NCBI RefSeq assembly: GCF_937958065.1
Contig: NZ_CALFXI010000042.1
Location: forward strand, 1 to 64,000
Direction: 5' to 3'
Source of the DNA: an uncultured Steroidobacter sp.
GTDB lineage: Bacteria > Pseudomonadota > Gammaproteobacteria > Steroidobacterales > Steroidobacteraceae
Length of the DNA stretch: 64,000 bases
The position numbers and the translations under genes were made by a program. How positions within the stretch are numbered: position 1 is the first letter of the stretch; each line of letters begins with the position of its first letter. The notes beneath the pieces are model-generated. The model saw nothing but the letters and a program-made list of their open reading frames with translations, did no database searches and was not told where the DNA came from. Of the stretch, positions 1 to 8,816 are shown one piece after another.

Positions 1-47
1 GGTGGAGATCCCACCGCCTTGAGCTCCTTGCGTACCGACTTCGGGCG

Positions 48-1097
48 CTACGCTTGAGCGCGCGGTGTGCCGATCGAAGCCTCGTACAACGTAACGCGGT
101 TACGGCCTGCCTGCTTGCCCGCATACATTGCCTTGTCGGCGCGGTCGAGCAAGGTTTCCAGAGAGTCGGTTGCGGTACTGGCGGCGACGCCGATGGACAG
201 GGTGACCCGGTCGATGCAAAGGTCCGAGCCGGCGCGGCGGATCGAGCGGGACCAGGTGGCCGCGCTGATGCGCTTGGCCAGGATGGTGGCGCCCTCGAGG
301 GTGGTGTCGGGCAGGAACACGGCGAATTCTTCGCCGCCGATGCGGGCCGCGATGTCGCGGCCTTTGATGCTTTCGCCGATGACCTGGGCCACCGAGCGGA
401 TGACTTTGTCACCGAGCAGATGGCCGTAGCTGTCGTTCAGCAGCTTGAAATGATCGATGTCCGCCAGCAGCATGACGCCGCCCTGCAGCGATCCGGCATC
501 CTGCAAGAAGGATTGCATGCGCTGCTGCAGCCCGCGGCGATTGAGCATGCCGGTCAGCGGATCGAGCTTGGCCTGATGCTCGGCCTGCTTGAGTTGTTCG
601 CTCAGGTGCTGCACTTCCTGGGTGGAGCGTTCGAGCTGTTCGGACAGCTCCTGCGTCACCACCCGCATGCGCTCGGTATCGGTGATGAGCTCGGCGACGA
701 TGTCGGTGATGAGATCGATGGCCAGCGGCTGCGTCAGCTGGTTCTTGTGGATCTGCAGCGTTTGATTGAACTGGGTGGCTTCCAGGCCGGCGCTGGAGGC
801 GGCGATGGCGGTGTCCGATAGCAGCGTTTGCAGGCGCTGGTGCATGCGCTCGAGCGCTTCGGCGTCGCGGGCGATGACGAAATTCGCGTGCAGGCGCCAG
901 ATATCGTCATCGCTAAGCGACTCGTTCCTGGCGAGGCGCTGCTCCAGCTCGGCGCTCAGGCGGGGATTGATGCCGGAAGTGTGCTCGTACCAGATGGTAT
1001 AGGTCTGAGGGTGGTACGCGGCGCGATGCTGAGCCATCAGCGGCAGCGTCAGGCGCAGAATCTCCGCGCTCTTTTCCTTCGATTCGGTGTAACGCAT
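48..1097 (-). CDS. GGDEF diguanylate cyclase
   Basis: Cytoplasmic enzyme predicted to condense two GTP into the second messenger c-di-GMP. The 349-residue product has an N-terminal all-helical region of about 170 residues, a short coiled coil (roughly residues 140-175) and a C-terminal GGDEF domain with an intact GGEEF signature near residue 254. The usual RxxD inhibitory site five residues upstream reads KGRD, so product feedback may be weak. The open frame runs back to 1400, but the extra 101 residues are low complexity and overlap the divergent acetyltransferase. I chose the ATG at 1097 because the protein then begins MRYTESKEKSAEIL, the usual opening of this family in gammaproteobacteria. 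There is no membrane segment, so the sensory input is unknown. The domain call is secure; the exact start is likely. Confidence 0.9.
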   Translation of the reverse strand: MRYTESKEKSAEILRLTLPLMAQHRAAYHPQTYTIWYEHTSGINPRLSAELEQRLARNESLSDDDIWRLHANFVIARDAEALERMHQRLQTLLSDTAIAASSAGLEATQFNQTLQIHKNQLTQPLAIDLITDIVAELITDTERMRVVTQELSEQLERSTQEVQHLSEQLKQAEHQAKLDPLTGMLNRRGLQQRMQSFLQDAGSLQGGVMLLADIDHFKLLNDSYGHLLGDKVIRSVAQVIGESIKGRDIAARIGGEEFAVFLPDTTLEGATILAKRISAATWSRSIRRAGSDLCIDRVTLSIGVAASTATDSLETLLDRADKAMYAGKQAGRNRVTLYEASIGTPRAQA

Positions 1098-1344
1098 CTG
1101 AACTGTGCAGCCCGGTTTGGCCGGATTCGTCTTGGTTATGGCCTCGACCTCCTGAGGCCGGCGGCGTGCCGCAGCTCGTCCGCCGGCCGGAAGTGTGGGG
1201 CCGCGGGCGCCAGTTGACAAGACAATTCGATGCTGACGAGCGCTGACATCCGACTCCCGGGCGGACGTCGGCGTCGCGCCGCGGTTTTGTTGCGCCTGAG
1301 TCTCTCCTTTATGATGACTCGAATTTCCCAACCCCGGTGGTGAT

Positions 1345-1839
1345 ATGTCCGCGGATGTGCGCGTTGTCAAAGCCGACCTGAGCGATGATCGTGATGCCAC
1401 GTGGACGCTTGAGCTATTGGATGCATACGCTCAAGACCGCATGGGGGCCGGCCAGCCACTCTCGACCTTCGCGCGCGAGCATGTCATTCCCGGGTTACGA
1501 GCCCACCCGGGTACGGTCGTTTTGCTGGCGATGCGCGCGGAGCAGGGCGTTGGGATTGCGATCTGCTTTCGCGGCTTCTCGACCTTTGCCGCACGTCCAT
1601 TGCTGAACATCTCTGATTTCTACGTCGATTCCGCAGCAAGAGGTTACGGCATCGGGCGCGCGCTCATGCAGGCCATTGAGCAAGAGGCGAATGATCTGGG
1701 CTGTTGCAAGCTGACGCTCGAAGTGCAGGAGAACAATTCGCGGGCGCGCAGGCTGTACGCGGCGGCGGGATTCAATCAGGACGTGCACGTGGCCGAAGCG
1801 GGTGGCGCGTTGTTTCTCAGCAAGCCGCTGATGTCCTGA
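1345..1839 (+). CDS. GNAT family N-acetyltransferase
   Basis: A 164-residue single-domain GNAT protein, predicted to move an acetyl group from acetyl-CoA to an amine. The acetyl-CoA pyrophosphate loop is visible as RGYGIGRALM, with the preceding strand ISDFYV (about residues 84-105). The typical C-terminal strand-helix NNSRARRLYAAAGF follows. A GGTGG sequence lies just upstream of the ATG. It is divergent from the diguanylate cyclase across about 250 bases and stands alone. Substrate cannot be read from sequence. Confidence 0.88.
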   Translation: MSADVRVVKADLSDDRDATWTLELLDAYAQDRMGAGQPLSTFAREHVIPGLRAHPGTVVLLAMRAEQGVGIAICFRGFSTFAARPLLNISDFYVDSAARGYGIGRALMQAIEQEANDLGCCKLTLEVQENNSRARRLYAAAGFNQDVHVAEAGGALFLSKPLMS

Positions 1840-1984
1840 GTTTCACATCGCCCGCGTCGGTAGCCCACCGTCGGGGAAGGACGGACCAGGCGCATCGCGA
1901 ACCTTTCGATCCGTAACTCTTGTGCCGCTCGCTGCGTTAAGCGCAGGCAGTTGCGAACTGCGACAATTTCGAGAGGGCACAATC

Positions 1985-3019
1985 ATGCGCGCAGCGATCA
2001 TGCATGCGGCCGGCGACGTTCGAATCGAGAACGTTCCCGACGCGACCATTGTCGAACCGACCGACGCCGTCGTACGTATCACGCGGGCCTGCATCTGCGG
2101 CAGCGACCTCTGGCCGTATCGCGGCATGGAGCGATCGGAACAGGGGCAATCCATGGGCCACGAAGCGCTTGGCGTGGTCGAAAACGTGGGCAGCGATGTG
2201 CGGACGCTGAAGCCCGGCAATACGGTGATCATGCCGTTCGCATGCTCGGATGGCACCTGCGCGTTCTGCAGGGAAGGCTTGTACACCGCGTGCGTCCACG
2301 TCGCGTTCTTCGGCAACAGAGGTATGAACGGAGCGCAGGCCGAAGCCATTCGCATTCCAAACGCAGACGGAACGCTGTTTGCGATCGAGCAGCAGGTCGA
2401 AGATGAGCTCATGCCTTCGGTGCTGACGCTGTCGGATGTGATGGGCACCGGGCACCATGCGGCCTTGGTCGCAAAAGTCGGTCCGGGCAAGGACGTAGCA
2501 GTGGTGGGCGACGGCGCGGTGGGTCTGTGTGGCGTCATTGCGGCAAAGCGCCTCGGTGCCGAGCGCATCATCATTCTGGGTCGTCATCCGGATCGAATTG
2601 CCCTCGCACGTGAGTTCGGCGCGACGGATGTCGTCAGCGAACGTGGGCCCGAAGCGATCGAGCGTGTGCGGGAGCTGACAGGCGGGCACGGCGCTCACGG
2701 CGTATTGGAATGCGTCGGCAATGCCGATGCGATGGCGACGGCGATCGAGATCACTCGCCCGGGCGGGGCGGTCGGCCGAGTCGGCGTGCCGCAGGATGAG
2801 GCCATGCCGGCCTCGCAGTCGGCGTTCTACCGGAATGTAACCATCGGCGGCGGACCGGCGCCGGTGCGTGCTTTCATCGACGAGCTGCTGCCGGACATTC
2901 TGGAAGGACGTATCCAGCCGGGCAGAGTGTTCGACCGGGTCGTGGATCTCGACGGCGTGCCCGACGGCTACCGTGAGATGAACGATCGCGAGTCGATCAA
3001 AGTGATGATCCGGCCATGA
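1985..3019 (+). CDS. Zinc-dependent alcohol dehydrogenase family protein
   Basis: Medium-chain dehydrogenase/reductase of 344 residues, predicted to oxidise an alcohol or reduce an aldehyde with NAD(P). Catalytic zinc ligands are seen as CGSD and GHE in the first third. The structural zinc lobe with four cysteines is at about residues 84-100 (CSDGTCAFCREGLYTAC). A Rossmann motif GDGAVGLCG follows at about 175. The frame opens at a GTG at 1922, but the ATG at 1985 has a good GAGAGGG ribosome site and gives the normal family N-terminus. The gene is monocistronic and ends at a hairpin shared with the convergent threonine aldolase. Confidence 0.9.
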   Translation: MRAAIMHAAGDVRIENVPDATIVEPTDAVVRITRACICGSDLWPYRGMERSEQGQSMGHEALGVVENVGSDVRTLKPGNTVIMPFACSDGTCAFCREGLYTACVHVAFFGNRGMNGAQAEAIRIPNADGTLFAIEQQVEDELMPSVLTLSDVMGTGHHAALVAKVGPGKDVAVVGDGAVGLCGVIAAKRLGAERIIILGRHPDRIALAREFGATDVVSERGPEAIERVRELTGGHGAHGVLECVGNADAMATAIEITRPGGAVGRVGVPQDEAMPASQSAFYRNVTIGGGPAPVRAFIDELLPDILEGRIQPGRVFDRVVDLDGVPDGYREMNDRESIKVMIRP

Positions 3020-3029
3020 GCCGGCGGCC

Positions 3030-3060
3030 ACGCGGGCGCTCGATTCACGCGCGCCCGCGT
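3030..3060. terminator. Bidirectional hairpin between convergent genes
   Basis: Perfect 10-bp inverted repeat (ACGCGGGCGC at 3030-3039, its complement at 3051-3060) with an 11-base loop. It lies between the converging stop codons of the alcohol dehydrogenase and the threonine aldolase. There is no clear T-run, so it may be a Rho-assisted or attenuating hairpin. Confidence 0.5.
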
Positions 3061-3080
3061 CGTCGTTGACGAAGCCGGCT

Positions 3081-4109
3081 TCAGATCGAACGAAGCGCGG
3101 CGATGAGTGCGTCCGTATCGGCGTCGTCGATGTTCAAGTGAAACACGAAGCGAATGGTTTGCTGGCCCATGCTCAGGGCGCGCACCCGCTGCTGTCCCAA
3201 GCGTTGCAGGAACACCTCCGGTTGCAGCGACGGAGTCAGGTTGAAGATGACGATGTTGGTCTCGACGGGGAGCACGGATTCCACGAACGGCAGCGTGCGC
3301 AGCTCGGCTTCCAGTCGTCTGGCGCGGGCATGATCCTCTTTGAGTCGCGGAATGTTGTGCTCCAGCGCAAACAAGCCGGCGGCTGCGATGTAGCCCGACT
3401 GGCGCATGCCGCCGCCCATCAGCTTGCGGTAGCGATGGGCGCGGGCGATGAGCTTCTTGGAGCCTATGAGCAATGAGCCCGCCGGCGCGCCGAGCCCCTT
3501 GGAAAGGCAGATCGAGATGGTGTCGAACAGGCGTCCGTAGTCCCGCGGTGATTCATTGCGCGCGACCAGGGCGTTGAACAGCCGTGCTCCATCGAGATGC
3601 AGCGCCAGGTCGTGCTCGTCGCATACCGCCCGGATTCGCTCGATCTCCTGCAGGTCCCAGCAACAACCGCCGCCCTTGTTGACGGTATTCTCGATCGCCA
3701 CGACCCGCGTCCAGGGGAGGTGCGCGTCATCGCGATTGTTGATGTTGGCGCGCACGTCGGCTGCCGTGAATCGGCCGTTCTGGCCGTGAAGCAATCGCAC
3801 CGATGCGCCGCAGTTGGCCGCGATTCCGCCGCCTTCATAGAGATAGACGTGCGCGAGCGCATGGCAGATGACTTCGTCGCCGGGCCGCAGATGCACCTTG
3901 AGCCCGATCTGGTTGGTCATGGTGCCGGTCGGGCAGAACAGGGCGGCTTCATGGCCGAACAGGTCGGCGGCCGCGCTTTGCAGGGCGTTGACGGTCTCGT
4001 CCTCGCCGTACACGTCGTCACCGACATCGGCCTGTAACATCGCTTCGAGCATGGCGGGCGTCGGTCGGGTGACCGTATCGCTGCGTACATCAATCATCTG
4101 TGCGGACAT
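3081..4109 (-). CDS. ltaE: Low-specificity L-threonine aldolase
   Basis: PLP enzyme of fold type I that cleaves L-threonine or L-allo-threonine to glycine and acetaldehyde. The 342-residue protein has the full family length. It opens with IDVRSDTVTRPTPAMLEAM and carries the DDVYGEDETVNALQ segment typical of the family. The PLP lysine is in SICLSKGLGAPAGSLL (about residue 200), preceded by HLDGARLFNA. The ATG at 4109 has a GGAAAG ribosome site. It is a single gene, convergent with the alcohol dehydrogenase and divergent from the deacetylase cluster. The acetaldehyde product could feed the neighbouring dehydrogenase, but that is only inference. Confidence 0.93.
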   Translation of the reverse strand: MSAQMIDVRSDTVTRPTPAMLEAMLQADVGDDVYGEDETVNALQSAAADLFGHEAALFCPTGTMTNQIGLKVHLRPGDEVICHALAHVYLYEGGGIAANCGASVRLLHGQNGRFTAADVRANINNRDDAHLPWTRVVAIENTVNKGGGCCWDLQEIERIRAVCDEHDLALHLDGARLFNALVARNESPRDYGRLFDTISICLSKGLGAPAGSLLIGSKKLIARAHRYRKLMGGGMRQSGYIAAAGLFALEHNIPRLKEDHARARRLEAELRTLPFVESVLPVETNIVIFNLTPSLQPEVFLQRLGQQRVRALSMGQQTIRFVFHLNIDDADTDALIAALRSI

Positions 4110-4281
4110 GGGCTTTCCGGCGCTATGGCGAAAGCCGTAAGTGTAGCTGGTTGTCGCCGATCGCGTTTGCAGCCCGCGCTCGACCCCGCCGAAGCTGCGG
4201 CGCAGCCGGATTTTGTCGATCTTGCGGAACCAGAGTAGCTGGTTGCGAATCAGCTATGCACCTGCCTTGGTTCGTGCCGCG

Positions 4282-5109
4282 ATGTCTCACACCGAACAGT
4301 TCCTGGAGCGCCTGGTCGGATCGGATCGGGCGATCGATGCGTCGCAGGTGGCGCTGCTGGTCGCCCACCCCGATGACGAGACGCTCGGCTGCGGCGGTCA
4401 ACTGTTTCGTCTGCGTGGCGCGCTGCTGACGGTGACGACCGACGGTTCGCCCGAGAATCTGGCGGATGCGCGCCGTGAAAATTTGAGGTCGCGCGAGGAA
4501 TACGCAGCACTCCGCGCGGCCGAGCTGAGGAATGCGCTGACCGTATGTAACGCACCCGTCGAATTGATTGCGCTCGGAGTTGGCGATCAGCGCGCCAGCT
4601 TTCATATGTTTGAAGCCGTGCATGAACTGCTGCCGTTGTTGCGCCGGCGAGGCACCCGAATCCTCATGACGCATGCGTATGAAGGCGGCCATCCGGATCA
4701 TGACGCGACGGCCTGCGTGGCGCATCACTGCGCCAGGTTGCTGCGCCGACGGGGTCAGGACGTGAGCGTGATCGAGATGCCGTTCTACACGAACGGACCG
4801 CATGGAATGCTCCGGCAGCGTTTTCCGTGTGCGTGCGAGCATCCCGAGCTCGAAGTGGTTCTGTCGCGGGCGGCCCGCTCGTGCAAGTTGCGAATGCTGG
4901 CTGCGCATCGTTCCCAACGCGGCGTGCTCGGCCAATTCGACACGACGACGGAGCGCTTCCGACTCGCACCCGAATATGACTTTTCCCAACCGCCCAACGG
5001 CAGGGCACTGCTGTACGAGCGCTATCCCTGGGGCATGTCCGGCGAGCTGTGGAAAGCGCTGGTCCAGGCGACCCAACGGAGGCTCGACGCGAGCTTGCCT
5101 GGAGGCTGA
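4282..5109 (+). CDS. PIG-L (LmbE-like) family N-deacetylase
   Basis: Zinc-dependent amidase of the LmbE/PIG-L/MshB fold, which typically removes an N-acetyl group from a GlcNAc-containing substrate. The 275-residue product has the metal and catalytic motif VAHPDDETLGCGG near residue 27 and the second metal histidine in EGGHPDHDA at about residue 135. The open frame extends upstream to a TTG at 4213, but the ATG at 4282 gives a normal N-terminus; no strong ribosome site precedes either. It is followed after 15 bases by a GT4 glycosyltransferase. That pairing suggests processing of an N-acetylated glycoside made by the next gene. Confidence 0.87.
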   Translation: MSHTEQFLERLVGSDRAIDASQVALLVAHPDDETLGCGGQLFRLRGALLTVTTDGSPENLADARRENLRSREEYAALRAAELRNALTVCNAPVELIALGVGDQRASFHMFEAVHELLPLLRRRGTRILMTHAYEGGHPDHDATACVAHHCARLLRRRGQDVSVIEMPFYTNGPHGMLRQRFPCACEHPELEVVLSRAARSCKLRMLAAHRSQRGVLGQFDTTTERFRLAPEYDFSQPPNGRALLYERYPWGMSGELWKALVQATQRRLDASLPGG

Positions 5110-5124
5110 CAGCGGACCCGAGTC

Positions 5125-6201
5125 ATGTCACTGCAGATCGTCAGCGTCGCCTATCCACTGGCACCCGTGCACAGCGACTGCGTGGGCGGCGCCGAACAGG
5201 TGTTGTTTCACCTTGACCGGGCGCTGGTGGCGGCGGGGCATACCTCCACGGTGATCGCGATGGCCGGAGCGGCGGTATCGGGCAATCTCATTCCCGTTCA
5301 GTGCAACGCCGCCGTGTACGATTCGAGCTGTCTGCGCCAGGCCGAAGCCGAGGTGCGACGAGCGCTGAACCTGTCGATTCGGCGCTGCAGGCCGGATCTG
5401 GTCCACATACATGCGCTGAACTTTCCCGCCTTGCTGCCGGACGCGGATGTGCCGGTCCTCGTGACCTTGCATATGCCTCGTTCCTATTACCGCGAGAGCG
5501 ATCTGCACCTGCGACGGCCCCGGCTGTGGATGAACTGCGTGTCACGCGCTCAGCACGCGAGCTTCGGGGATGTGCCGGGTCTGCTCGCGCCGATCGAAAA
5601 CAGTGTCGAATCGACGGTCGAGAGGCCGTTTCGCGGCCCGCGCAGATTCGCGGTCTGGCTGGGAAGGATCTGTCCGGAGAAGGGCACGCACCTGGCGATC
5701 GATGCATGCGCACGCGCCGATGTGCCTTTGATCGTCGCCGGCAAGGCGTTCCCTTATGCGGATCATCTGCGCTATTTCCGGGAGCAGGTTGCCGCGCGCC
5801 TGGTGGGCAAATGTCACTTCATCGGCTCGGTTGCCGGCGCGACGAAGCGACGTCTGCTGCATGAAGCCCGCTGCGTCATCGTCACGACGACGGTTCCAGA
5901 AACGAGCTCGCTGGTGGCGCGCGAGGCGTTGGCTGCCGGGGCGCCGGTAGTGGCGCTCAAATCCCCAGCGCTGCAGGAGCTGATCGAGGACGGCCGCACC
6001 GGCTTCCTGGTCGATACGCCGGCAGAATTGCCGGCAGCGATCGTCGACGCTGCCAAGCTCAATGGTCAGTACTGTCTGGAAGCGGGGCGCAGCAGGTGCT
6101 CGCACGACCAGATGATTCGAGAGTACTTCGCGTTGTACACGCGGCTGTCGTCACACAGGTGCGCCCCGATAGAAAACTCACATGAGAGGGTGCATGCGTG
6201 A
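5125..6201 (+). CDS. GT4-type glycosyltransferase
   Basis: GT-B fold retaining glycosyltransferase, 358 residues. The N-terminal domain begins with SVAYPLAPV and an acceptor-side GGAEQVL loop. The C-terminal nucleotide-sugar half begins near RFAVWLGRICPEKG and contains the EX7E motif in PETSSLVAREALAAG (about residues 256-270). There is no signal peptide or membrane helix. It sits between the PIG-L deacetylase and a CelD/FemAB-like transferase, whose start it overlaps by 20 bases, so the three genes are probably co-transcribed. Donor and acceptor are unknown. Confidence 0.88.
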   Translation: MSLQIVSVAYPLAPVHSDCVGGAEQVLFHLDRALVAAGHTSTVIAMAGAAVSGNLIPVQCNAAVYDSSCLRQAEAEVRRALNLSIRRCRPDLVHIHALNFPALLPDADVPVLVTLHMPRSYYRESDLHLRRPRLWMNCVSRAQHASFGDVPGLLAPIENSVESTVERPFRGPRRFAVWLGRICPEKGTHLAIDACARADVPLIVAGKAFPYADHLRYFREQVAARLVGKCHFIGSVAGATKRRLLHEARCVIVTTTVPETSSLVAREALAAGAPVVALKSPALQELIEDGRTGFLVDTPAELPAAIVDAAKLNGQYCLEAGRSRCSHDQMIREYFALYTRLSSHRCAPIENSHERVHA

Positions 6202-7201
6202 TCGCATCGAGGTGATCACCGAGTGCGCCGATCTGGAGCGGCTGCAGCCGGAGTGGGATGCTTTGTACGAGCGGTCTCCTCCGGCAACGCCTTTCCAGCA
6301 GCCCTCGTGGCTCATCGGCTGGTGGCATTGTTTCTCGCCAGGCTCATTGCACGTGATCTGCGTGCGTCGCGCGGGCAAGCTGATCGGCTGTGCGCCTTTC
6401 TATGCTGAAACCACTGCGGCGGGTCGCCCGCGCATGCTGCCGCTCGGGATCGGCGTGTCCGACTATCTGGATGTACTGATCGCGCCGGAGGCGTTCGTCG
6501 AGGTCGATCGGCTGCTGGGCGATCACATCGCCGCTCGGCGCGATGAGCTCGGCAGCTGGGAGCTGTGCGAGTTGCGCCCCGAGTCGGCGGCAATGAGTCT
6601 CTCCGTACCGACCGGGATGATCGAGCAACGAGCCGAATGCAGCACCTGCCCGGTGCTGGCAATTCCCAGCGGCGCGTCCGATTTGAAACAGGTGCTACCG
6701 GCTCACCGCCTGCAGGCGCTGCGTACCGGATGGCGGCGCGCCCGAGCTTTCGGAAACCTGCGGATCGAACAAGCCTCGATCGAGTCGGCTCGCGAGTCGC
6801 TCGCGATGCTCGATGAGCTGCATCGCAAGCGCTGGCGGAGCGAAGGTGCGCCGGGAGTGACCGCGGACCGGCGGGTTCATGATTTGTTGATGCGATCGGT
6901 GCCGGACTGGATTGCCTCGGGCCGATGCATATTGCTGGTGATGTTCTGCGACCAGATTCCGGTCGCTGCCCATCTGCTGCTCAGGGGGCGCAAAGAACTG
7001 CTCAGCTATATGACCGGCTACGATCCGGAGTTCAGCCGACTCGGCGCGGGTGCCTTGTTGCTCGGCGATGCGATTGAACGCGCGAGACGGACGGGCGAGC
7101 AGTTCCATTTCCTGCGAGGCGAAGAGCGATACAAATATCTGTGGGGCGCGCGGCCGCGCTCCAATTGGCGTCGGCTATTCACGAGCCGCGAGCCGCAATG
7201 A
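6182..7201 (+). CDS. CelD/FemAB-like GNAT-fold acyltransferase
   Basis: A 339-residue protein with the pattern of the CelD/BcsL-type GNAT superfamily. It has an N-terminal segment with FQQPSWLIGWWHCF, then a first degenerate domain with SDYLDVLIAPEAF. The C-terminal GNAT-like domain has MFCDQIPVAAHLLLRG, SYMTGYDPEFSRLGAGALLL and RGEERYKYLWGA. Related proteins act in exopolysaccharide or cell-envelope assembly and can transfer amino acids or acyl groups. The start overlaps the preceding glycosyltransferase by 20 bases, which suggests translational coupling. A second in-frame ATG lies 12 bases further in. The acyl donor is not identifiable. Confidence 0.78.
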   Translation: MRGCMRDRIEVITECADLERLQPEWDALYERSPPATPFQQPSWLIGWWHCFSPGSLHVICVRRAGKLIGCAPFYAETTAAGRPRMLPLGIGVSDYLDVLIAPEAFVEVDRLLGDHIAARRDELGSWELCELRPESAAMSLSVPTGMIEQRAECSTCPVLAIPSGASDLKQVLPAHRLQALRTGWRRARAFGNLRIEQASIESARESLAMLDELHRKRWRSEGAPGVTADRRVHDLLMRSVPDWIASGRCILLVMFCDQIPVAAHLLLRGRKELLSYMTGYDPEFSRLGAGALLLGDAIERARRTGEQFHFLRGEERYKYLWGARPRSNWRRLFTSREPQ

Positions 7202-7723
7202 TTTGCGCAACAGCTCTTGCTCGATTCCCGCTCGCTGGCGCTGCTCGTCAGTTTCGTGTTCTGCCGCTTCGACCACGTGACCGACCCGACGATAGCCGAG
7301 TCGAACGTAGAAGCGCCGGGCACCCGCATTGTCGGGCTCCACGCCAATCTCCAGCTCGTGGGCGCCACGGTCCCTGGCGAATGTTTCCGTGTGCAGCAAC
7401 AACTCCGTTCCAATGCCGGCGCCTTGCAGCGGTGGAAATACTCGCATCGCCCACAGCCGCGGGCAAAGGATGGAACCTCGCTCGGCCGCGTCGATCCACA
7501 CCTGGGCAACGGGAAAACCGCTCGCGACCGCCAGCACCATCCAAACGTTCCCTTGCTGCTGTTTCTCGAACGTCGTGCGGATGATCTGACGATGCGTCGT
7601 GAACAGGCCCATCCACTCCAGCGCCGGCAGGTCCGCTTCCGTGCACAGGCGATAGGTCAGCTGCACGCGGACGCAGCCTTGCGCGATGACTGCCGATTCA
7701 GGACGAGGTGCGATCTCGAACAC
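7175..7723 (-). CDS. GNAT family N-acetyltransferase
   Basis: A 182-residue GNAT protein. The acetyl-CoA loop is PPLQGAGIGTELLLH at about residues 97-111, preceded by the strand LWAMRVF and followed by DNAGARRFYVRLGYRRVG. The start is a GTG at 7723, supported by a strong GGAGG ribosome site seven bases upstream. The 3' end overlaps the convergent CelD-like gene by 27 bases, so the extreme C-terminus (LRKSLRLAARE) reads over that gene's last codons. Substrate unknown. Confidence 0.85.
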   Translation of the reverse strand: MFEIAPRPESAVIAQGCVRVQLTYRLCTEADLPALEWMGLFTTHRQIIRTTFEKQQQGNVWMVLAVASGFPVAQVWIDAAERGSILCPRLWAMRVFPPLQGAGIGTELLLHTETFARDRGAHELEIGVEPDNAGARRFYVRLGYRRVGHVVEAAEHETDEQRQRAGIEQELLRKSLRLAARE

Positions 7724-7920
7724 GGCGGATCCTCCGGGGATACCAGCCAGACGCGGGCAAGCCGTGAAAAGTTCTGGTACTCGGATTTTCCCTGCGATGG
7801 AACGAAGCGGGGCCGGGCGGATTCAAGGTATGTCGCGAGCTGGGGCGATCCGGCGACACGGCGATTCTGGAGCGAGACCACCATCATCAAGCGGCAGACT
7901 TGACCGTCGAAGGGCTTGCG

Positions 7921-8730
7921 ATGGCTACACTTGATTCGTCAAAGCTGGGCGTGCGCTGGACCATCGGTGACGTAAGCGAGCAGGGGTTCGAAGCGCTGCG
8001 ACTGTCGGTGTGGGGCGCCTGGCAGGTGTTCGGGCCGCAGGCGCGATATGCGATCTGTGTGAATGCGATATCGCTCGCCGATGCCATACAACGCACGGGA
8101 ACCTTGCCGGTGCAGGTCGCGTGGATCAAAGCCGATGACCTGTTGCCACGCTGGCTCGCGCCGCACCTGGATCGCGGCATGGCCGAGGGCGTCGGTTGGA
8201 AATTCGCGCCGGTCCGCCTGTTCCCCGATCGATACGAGCTGGCGCTCGACAACGACTGTATTCTTTGGAAAGCGCCAGGCGCATTGCAGGCGGCATTGAG
8301 CAGCGCTCAGCCCCGGTGCGTGATCGCCGCGGACATGCGGGCGTGCTACGGGGAATTCGCCGACCTGTGCGGGCCGGAGCCGAGAAACTCCGGCATCCGG
8401 GGCACGCCCGGCGGGTTGGATTTCGAACGAGCGCTGCGTGATCTGCTGCAGGCGAAAGGGTGTGTGCTGCGCTCGGAGACGGACGAACAAGGCCTGCAGG
8501 TCGCCGCCTTGAATCTGTTCGGAACCGATGTGGTGACCACGGACGAAGTTTCCATCTGCTCGCCATTCCCACCGCACACCCGCGCGCTCGGCACTTGCGG
8601 CGCGCACTTCGTTGGGCTCAACGCCCGGGATCTGGGCTGGAAGTACTACGACCGACCCGCCTCCGAAGTACGGCGCGAGCACTGGAATGAAGCGCGACCT
8701 TTGTTGTACGAGCGGGTGGCGGTCGCGTAA
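7921..8730 (+). CDS. Conserved hypothetical protein, possible GT-A-like glycosyltransferase
   Basis: A 269-residue soluble protein that I do not recognise with certainty. The segment PDRYELALDNDCILWKAPGAL (about residues 98-118) looks like the end of a GT-A nucleotide-binding half, where a DxD-type acidic triad follows a hydrophobic strand. The N-terminal part (EALRLSVWGAWQVFGPQARYAICVN) would be the nucleotide-sugar half. The frame can start at a TTG at 7900, but the ATG at 7921 with AAGGG upstream is better. It lies just after the deacetylase/glycosyltransferase/acyltransferase genes, so a role in the same glycoconjugate is possible but unproven. Confidence 0.6.
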   Translation: MATLDSSKLGVRWTIGDVSEQGFEALRLSVWGAWQVFGPQARYAICVNAISLADAIQRTGTLPVQVAWIKADDLLPRWLAPHLDRGMAEGVGWKFAPVRLFPDRYELALDNDCILWKAPGALQAALSSAQPRCVIAADMRACYGEFADLCGPEPRNSGIRGTPGGLDFERALRDLLQAKGCVLRSETDEQGLQVAALNLFGTDVVTTDEVSICSPFPPHTRALGTCGAHFVGLNARDLGWKYYDRPASEVRREHWNEARPLLYERVAVA

Positions 8731-8743
8731 TCCCCAACTGACA

Positions 8744-8764
8744 CCGTCCGGCGTCGTCGGACGG
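8744..8764 (+). terminator. Hairpin after the GT-A-like gene
   Basis: Perfect 7-bp stem CCGTCCG/CGGACGG with a 7-base loop, 13 bases after the stop codon at 8730 and followed by AACAAA. It fits a transcription end separating this gene from the aldehyde dehydrogenase. No T-run is present. Confidence 0.4.
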
Positions 8765-8816
8765 AACAAACGCGGCATCGCTGGATTGCGTGCTAAAGCG
8801 TGTGTGGAGATGAGCC

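Noticed and set aside
1..15. GGTGG/CCACC hairpin at the window edge
   Set aside because: Five-base stem cut by the edge of the window; too short to call a terminator.
4282..7201. Mycothiol or bacillithiol biosynthesis
   Set aside because: GT4 and PIG-L enzymes fit the logic, but no cysteine ligase is present and the acyltransferase is of the CelD/FemAB type, so a thiol pathway cannot be claimed.
7657..7890. 77-residue minus-strand ORF upstream of the GNAT gene
   Set aside because: No ribosome site, domain or conserved-looking composition; probably the leader region between two genes.
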